From assembly GCA_023393015.1 (NCBI GenBank), contig JAEWMY010000049.1, forward strand, positions 1-33,537: a DNA stretch of 33,537 nucleotides. The letters are read 5' to 3'. This DNA is from Spirochaetota bacterium. Its GTDB lineage: Bacteria; Spirochaetota; Spirochaetia; Treponematales; Treponemataceae. Each line of letters begins with the position of its first letter. The first letter of the stretch is position 1. A program made the position numbers and the translations under genes. The notes below the pieces were generated by a model that did no database searches, was not told the origin of the DNA, and saw only the letters and a program-made list of their open reading frames with translations. Of the stretch, positions 30,674 to 33,537 are shown piece by piece.

Positions 30674-31807
30674 ATGGAACGGCGAAAGAATGGCGGTAAC
30701 GGGCGCGACGGAAAACGCCCGGCGAAGGGCGGCGGGAATTCCCGTCGATCCGCGAAGCGGGGCGGGAAGCGAAGGCGGACGTCGTCCGTACGGGTGAATT
30801 TGCTGCTGCTCGCGGCGATTTTCGGCATATCGACCGTCTTGTTCCTCGGTCGCGCCGCGTTCCTCTCCCTTCGTGACGGACTCCCCCAACGGCAAAGTTC
30901 AACGACCGAACGTCCCGTTTCTCCTCCCGTTTCTCCTCCCGTCGACAGAACGCCGGCGGAACCGGCGGGACGGACGGAGGTTCCGACGCCGGAACGGGCA
31001 CCCGTGTCTCCGGTCGCACGCCCCGCGGAAAACCCGCAACGCCAGCCTCCCGTCCGTGTACCGCCTCGTCCCCGCGAACCGACGGTCGCGGCGCCTCCGC
31101 CGGAACGCCCCCGACCCGAGAAGCCGAAAGGAACCCTCATTTTCGTCTTTGACGACGCGGGCCATAATCTCGAGCAACTCCAGCCCTTTTTGGATCTTCC
31201 CTTTCCCTGTACTATTGCCGTTTTGCCCGGATTGAAGTATTCTCGGGAGGCGGCGCGGAGAATTCGTTCTTCGGGCAAGGAATGCATCCTTCATCAGCCC
31301 ATGCAGGCGGTCAATCTCGCGATGAATCCCGGGCCGGGGGCGATTACGGCCGACATGGATCCGGGGAATATCAAGGAACTAGTTCGAAGGAATCTCGACG
31401 AAGTCGGACCGGTAACCGGGATGAACAACCACGAAGGGTCGCTCGTCACGGCGGACCGGATAGCCATGTCCGCGGTGCTGGACGTCGTCAGGGAACGCAG
31501 GTTGTATTTTCTGGACTCGAGGACGAACGCGAAAACGGTCGTTCCCGCGTTGGCGAAAGAACGAAACATGACACTATGGGAGCGCTCAGTGTTTTTGGAC
31601 AACAGCCAGGATAGGGCCATGATCGTCGAAGCGGTCAACAACGGCATGAAAATCGCCGAACGCAAGGGTTCCGCGATCATGATCGGCCACATTTGGTCGA
31701 ATCAACTCGCCGAGATTTTGACCGAGATGTATCCGGAACTCGTCAGTCACGGATATTCGCTTTCCTCCATCGCGCAGTTCGCCGTACTCGGGGACGACGA
31801 GGAATGA
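30674..31807 (+). CDS. Divergent polysaccharide deacetylase family protein
   Basis: A 377-residue membrane-anchored protein. The very basic N-terminus (about 40 residues, RRKNGGNGRDGKRPAKGG type) is cytoplasmic, one transmembrane segment follows (LLLLAAIFGISTVLFLG), then a proline-rich spacer of about 75 residues (VSPPVSPPV, APPPERPRP) that could span the periplasm or cell wall. The C-terminal domain (from about 152, GTLIFVFDDAGHNLEQLQPFL) is the YibQ-like divergent polysaccharide deacetylase family: FPCTIAVLPGLKYS, CILHQPMQA, GMNNHEGS, YFLDSRT and IMIGHIW. It probably modifies envelope polysaccharide; the substrate is unknown. ATG 30674 has no Shine-Dalgarno and fits a leaderless start. Its TGA overlaps the tsaD ATG. 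Confidence 0.82.
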   Translation: MERRKNGGNGRDGKRPAKGGGNSRRSAKRGGKRRRTSSVRVNLLLLAAIFGISTVLFLGRAAFLSLRDGLPQRQSSTTERPVSPPVSPPVDRTPAEPAGRTEVPTPERAPVSPVARPAENPQRQPPVRVPPRPREPTVAAPPPERPRPEKPKGTLIFVFDDAGHNLEQLQPFLDLPFPCTIAVLPGLKYSREAARRIRSSGKECILHQPMQAVNLAMNPGPGAITADMDPGNIKELVRRNLDEVGPVTGMNNHEGSLVTADRIAMSAVLDVVRERRLYFLDSRTNAKTVVPALAKERNMTLWERSVFLDNSQDRAMIVEAVNNGMKIAERKGSAIMIGHIWSNQLAEILTEMYPELVSHGYSLSSIAQFAVLGDDEE

Positions 31808-32829
31808 GAATTCTCGGGATCGAGAGTTCCTGCGACGAGACGGCCGCGGCCGTCGTGGAAGACGGGCGAGTCGTGCTTTCGAGCGTCGTCGCGACGCAAA
31901 TTCCCTTTCACGAGACGTACAACGGCGTCGTACCCGAGATAGCGAGCAGGAAGCATACCGAATGGATACTTCCCGTCGTGAAGCAGGCCCTCTCCGAGGC
32001 CTCGATCGAGGTTTCCGGCATCGACGGCGTCGCCGCGACGAACCGTCCGGGGCTCATGGGCTCGCTTCTCGTCGCCCTGACCTTCGGCAAGACGCTCGCC
32101 TGGGCCATCGGCAAGCCGTTTATCGGCGTCAACCACATGCTCGCGCACCTCTACGCCGCCCATCTCGAGCGCGACATCGCCTATCCCTACGTCGGCCTTC
32201 TCGTTTCGGGCGGACACTCGATCATCTGCAAGGTTTCGGGTTTCGACGATATCGAGGTCATGGGCACGACGATCGACGACGCGGTCGGGGAGGCCTTCGA
32301 CAAGGTCGCCAAGCATTACGGCTTCGGGTACCCGGGAGGCGTCGCGATCGACCGGCTCGCGAAGGGCGGGAATCCCGCGGCGGCGAACTTTCCCCTTCCG
32401 TCGCTCCACAAGGGCGGGCACGAGTACGACGTGTCGTACTCCGGGCTCAAGACCGCGGTTATCAACCAGATTGACCGGTTCTGGAATCCCGCGTTCGAGC
32501 GGACGGGCGAGAATATCGCGGCGGCCTTCCAGGAAACGGCCGTGCGCATCCTCCTTTCGAGGCTTCTCAAGGTCGTGAGGGATACCGGGATCACGACGGT
32601 CGTCGCGGGAGGCGGCGTCGCGGCGAACTCGCGTCTCCGCGAGTTGCTCGCGGAACGACGCGAGCTTACGTGTGTCTTTCCATCGCTCGCCCTGTGCGGC
32701 GATAACGGCGCCATGATAGCCGGTCTCGGATACCGGTACTTCGCGCGCGGGGAGACTAGCCCGCTCGACGAAAACGCGAGCGCCCGCGTTCCCGGTTTCC
32801 GGAAGTTCGGCCGTCCCCGCGGTACGTGA
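31804..32829 (+). CDS. tsaD: tRNA threonylcarbamoyladenosine transferase
   Basis: Universal enzyme that transfers the threonylcarbamoyl group to A37 of ANN-decoding tRNAs, acting with TsaB and TsaE. The 341-residue protein opens with ILGIESSCDETAAAVVED. It has the iron-binding His-x3-His in VNHMLAHLYA, LLVSGGHS, TIDDAVGEAFDKVAKHYGFGYPGG, SYSGLKTAV and VVAGGGVAANSRLRE with the CGDNGAMIA C-terminal metal ligand. The start is ATG 31804, overlapping the deacetylase stop by ATGA. It is transcribed with the deacetylase gene; apt then has its own promoter after a 53-base gap. Confidence 0.95.
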   Translation: MRILGIESSCDETAAAVVEDGRVVLSSVVATQIPFHETYNGVVPEIASRKHTEWILPVVKQALSEASIEVSGIDGVAATNRPGLMGSLLVALTFGKTLAWAIGKPFIGVNHMLAHLYAAHLERDIAYPYVGLLVSGGHSIICKVSGFDDIEVMGTTIDDAVGEAFDKVAKHYGFGYPGGVAIDRLAKGGNPAAANFPLPSLHKGGHEYDVSYSGLKTAVINQIDRFWNPAFERTGENIAAAFQETAVRILLSRLLKVVRDTGITTVVAGGGVAANSRLRELLAERRELTCVFPSLALCGDNGAMIAGLGYRYFARGETSPLDENASARVPGFRKFGRPRGT

Positions 32830-32846
32830 AAAACGCGCGCGTCTCG

Positions 32847-32876
32847 TTGACGAGGCCGCGGGTGATCGGCTAGTAT
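32847..32876 (+). promoter_or_regulatory. apt promoter
   Basis: TTGACG (32847-32852), 18-base spacer, TAGTAT (32871-32876), then six bases to ATG 32883. The predicted transcription start is the A of the ATG, so the mRNA should be leaderless. Confidence 0.78.
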
Positions 32877-32882
32877 TGCCCC

Positions 32883-33416
32883 ATGAGTGAACCCTTTTCG
32901 CTTGATTCCGCGATACGAAAGATTCCGGACTTTCCCAAGCCGGGCATTCTTTTTTACGACATAACCGGGATTCTCGTGAACCCCGAGGCGTTCCGGTTCT
33001 GCATCGACCAGATGGTCAAGCTGTACAAGCACGCCAAGGTCGACGCGATCGCGGCGATCGAGTCGCGCGGCTTCGTGTTCGCCGCCCCGTTCGCCGAGCG
33101 TATGGGTATCCCGCTCATCCTCATCCGCAAGAAGGGAAAGCTTCCGGGAAAGACATGGGCGTGCAAGTACGCGCTCGAGTACGGAACGGCGGAGATCGAG
33201 GTGCACCAGGCGGACGTCAAGACAGGACAGCGTATCCTCGTGATGGACGATCTGATCGCGACGGGCGGCACGCTGAACGCGGCTCGAAGCGTGCTCGAGC
33301 AGGGCGGCGCGACCGTGTCGGGTTTTTTCGGCGTCGTCGGTTTGCCCTTTCTCGACTATCAGCGCGTGCTGGGTGACATCGAGGTAAAGACCCTCGTCGA
33401 ATATTTCGGCGAATAG
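32883..33416 (+). CDS. apt: Adenine phosphoribosyltransferase
   Basis: Salvages adenine to AMP using PRPP in the cytoplasm. The 177-residue protein has the Apt N-terminal IRKIPDFPKPGILFYDIT, the IAAIESRGFVFAAPFA loop, LIRKKGKLPG and the PRPP-binding ILVMDDLIATGGTLNAA. The length matches the family. It has its own promoter with a -10 six bases before the ATG and no Shine-Dalgarno. No T-run terminator is visible between its stop and the tRNA promoter 50 bases further on. Confidence 0.95.
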   Translation: MSEPFSLDSAIRKIPDFPKPGILFYDITGILVNPEAFRFCIDQMVKLYKHAKVDAIAAIESRGFVFAAPFAERMGIPLILIRKKGKLPGKTWACKYALEYGTAEIEVHQADVKTGQRILVMDDLIATGGTLNAARSVLEQGGATVSGFFGVVGLPFLDYQRVLGDIEVKTLVEYFGE

Positions 33417-33465
33417 TCCGTGCGCGGTACGGGAACCCCCGCGAGGCGACGGGAATCGAATCCTG

Positions 33466-33494
33466 TTGACAAAAGGCGGTCCCTGTGTTAGTTT
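33466..33494 (+). promoter_or_regulatory. tRNA gene promoter
   Basis: Consensus TTGACA (33466-33471), 17-base spacer, TAGTTT (33489-33494). The predicted start lies about five bases before the tRNA 5' end, the usual arrangement for a tRNA transcript. Confidence 0.75.
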
Positions 33495-33505
33495 TCACCT
33501 CGCAT

Positions 33506-33537
33506 TCCCCGGTTGTGTAATGGTAGCACTACAGATT
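33506..33537 (+). tRNA. tRNA, 5' part (probably tRNA-Gln), cut by the window end
   Basis: Acceptor 5' strand TCCCCGG (33506-33512), U8, a D-arm with stem GTGT/GCAC (33515-33518 with 33526-33529; one G-U pair) and the GG of the D-loop, then anticodon stem ACAGA (33531-33535) and T32-T33. The window ends exactly before the anticodon, so the identity cannot be read. The 5' U and the D-arm wording resemble bacterial tRNA-Gln. Confidence 0.8.

Noticed and set aside
33417..33465. Terminator after apt
   Set aside because: Only short GC pairings (CGCGG/CCGCG) without a T run.

Overview
The window is GC-rich (about two thirds G+C by eye), tightly packed chromosomal DNA with no insertion sequence, prophage or CRISPR array. 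The gene content fits a high-GC spirochaete, probably Treponema-like: a FecR-domain exported protein, a lipoprotein with a relaxed lipobox, a GldA/GldF/GldG plus DUF4340 export operon, an SUMF1-type protein, and a divergent polysaccharide deacetylase next to tsaD. No ribosomal RNA is present, so this assignment is an inference.

Layout. 1-3110: end of dapA, then asd and lysA (lysine/diaminopimelate branch), closed by a strong terminator. 3109-8915: a cell-wall block, with murD and an unrecognised 307-residue gene on the minus strand, fecR-like on plus, and a DapF-like gene coupled to murE on minus. 8978-14185: queD, then a four-gene ABC export operon whose genes all overlap by ATGA. 14255-15663: hisF and hisH (minus). 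15734-20786: a small membrane protein, recQ (minus), an SUMF1-type gene and oligoendopeptidase F (minus). 20811-29666: an MFS-HEAT fusion, a lipoprotein, an ABC-F ATPase, galE, an M20 peptidase and kamA, mostly co-directional and overlapping. 29805-33416: a group 2 sigma factor, the divergent polysaccharide deacetylase, tsaD and apt. The window ends inside a tRNA gene.

The most striking signal is in translation starts. Eleven genes that begin transcription units have a sigma70-type -10 box ending only 5-10 bases before an ATG, with no Shine-Dalgarno sequence, so their mRNAs should be leaderless or have leaders of a few bases. Many internal genes instead have a clear Shine-Dalgarno or an ATGA overlap, and every GTG or TTG start chosen here is internal. 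Two divergent gene pairs are only 21 and 24 bases apart, and their -10 boxes overlap on opposite strands.

Other points of interest are a near-consensus sigma54 promoter in front of the group 2 sigma factor (an RpoN-to-RpoS-like cascade), a DapF homologue that has lost both catalytic cysteines and is coupled to murE, a perfect 22-bp palindrome written in uncommon codons inside kamA, and an MFS transporter fused to HEAT-like repeats.
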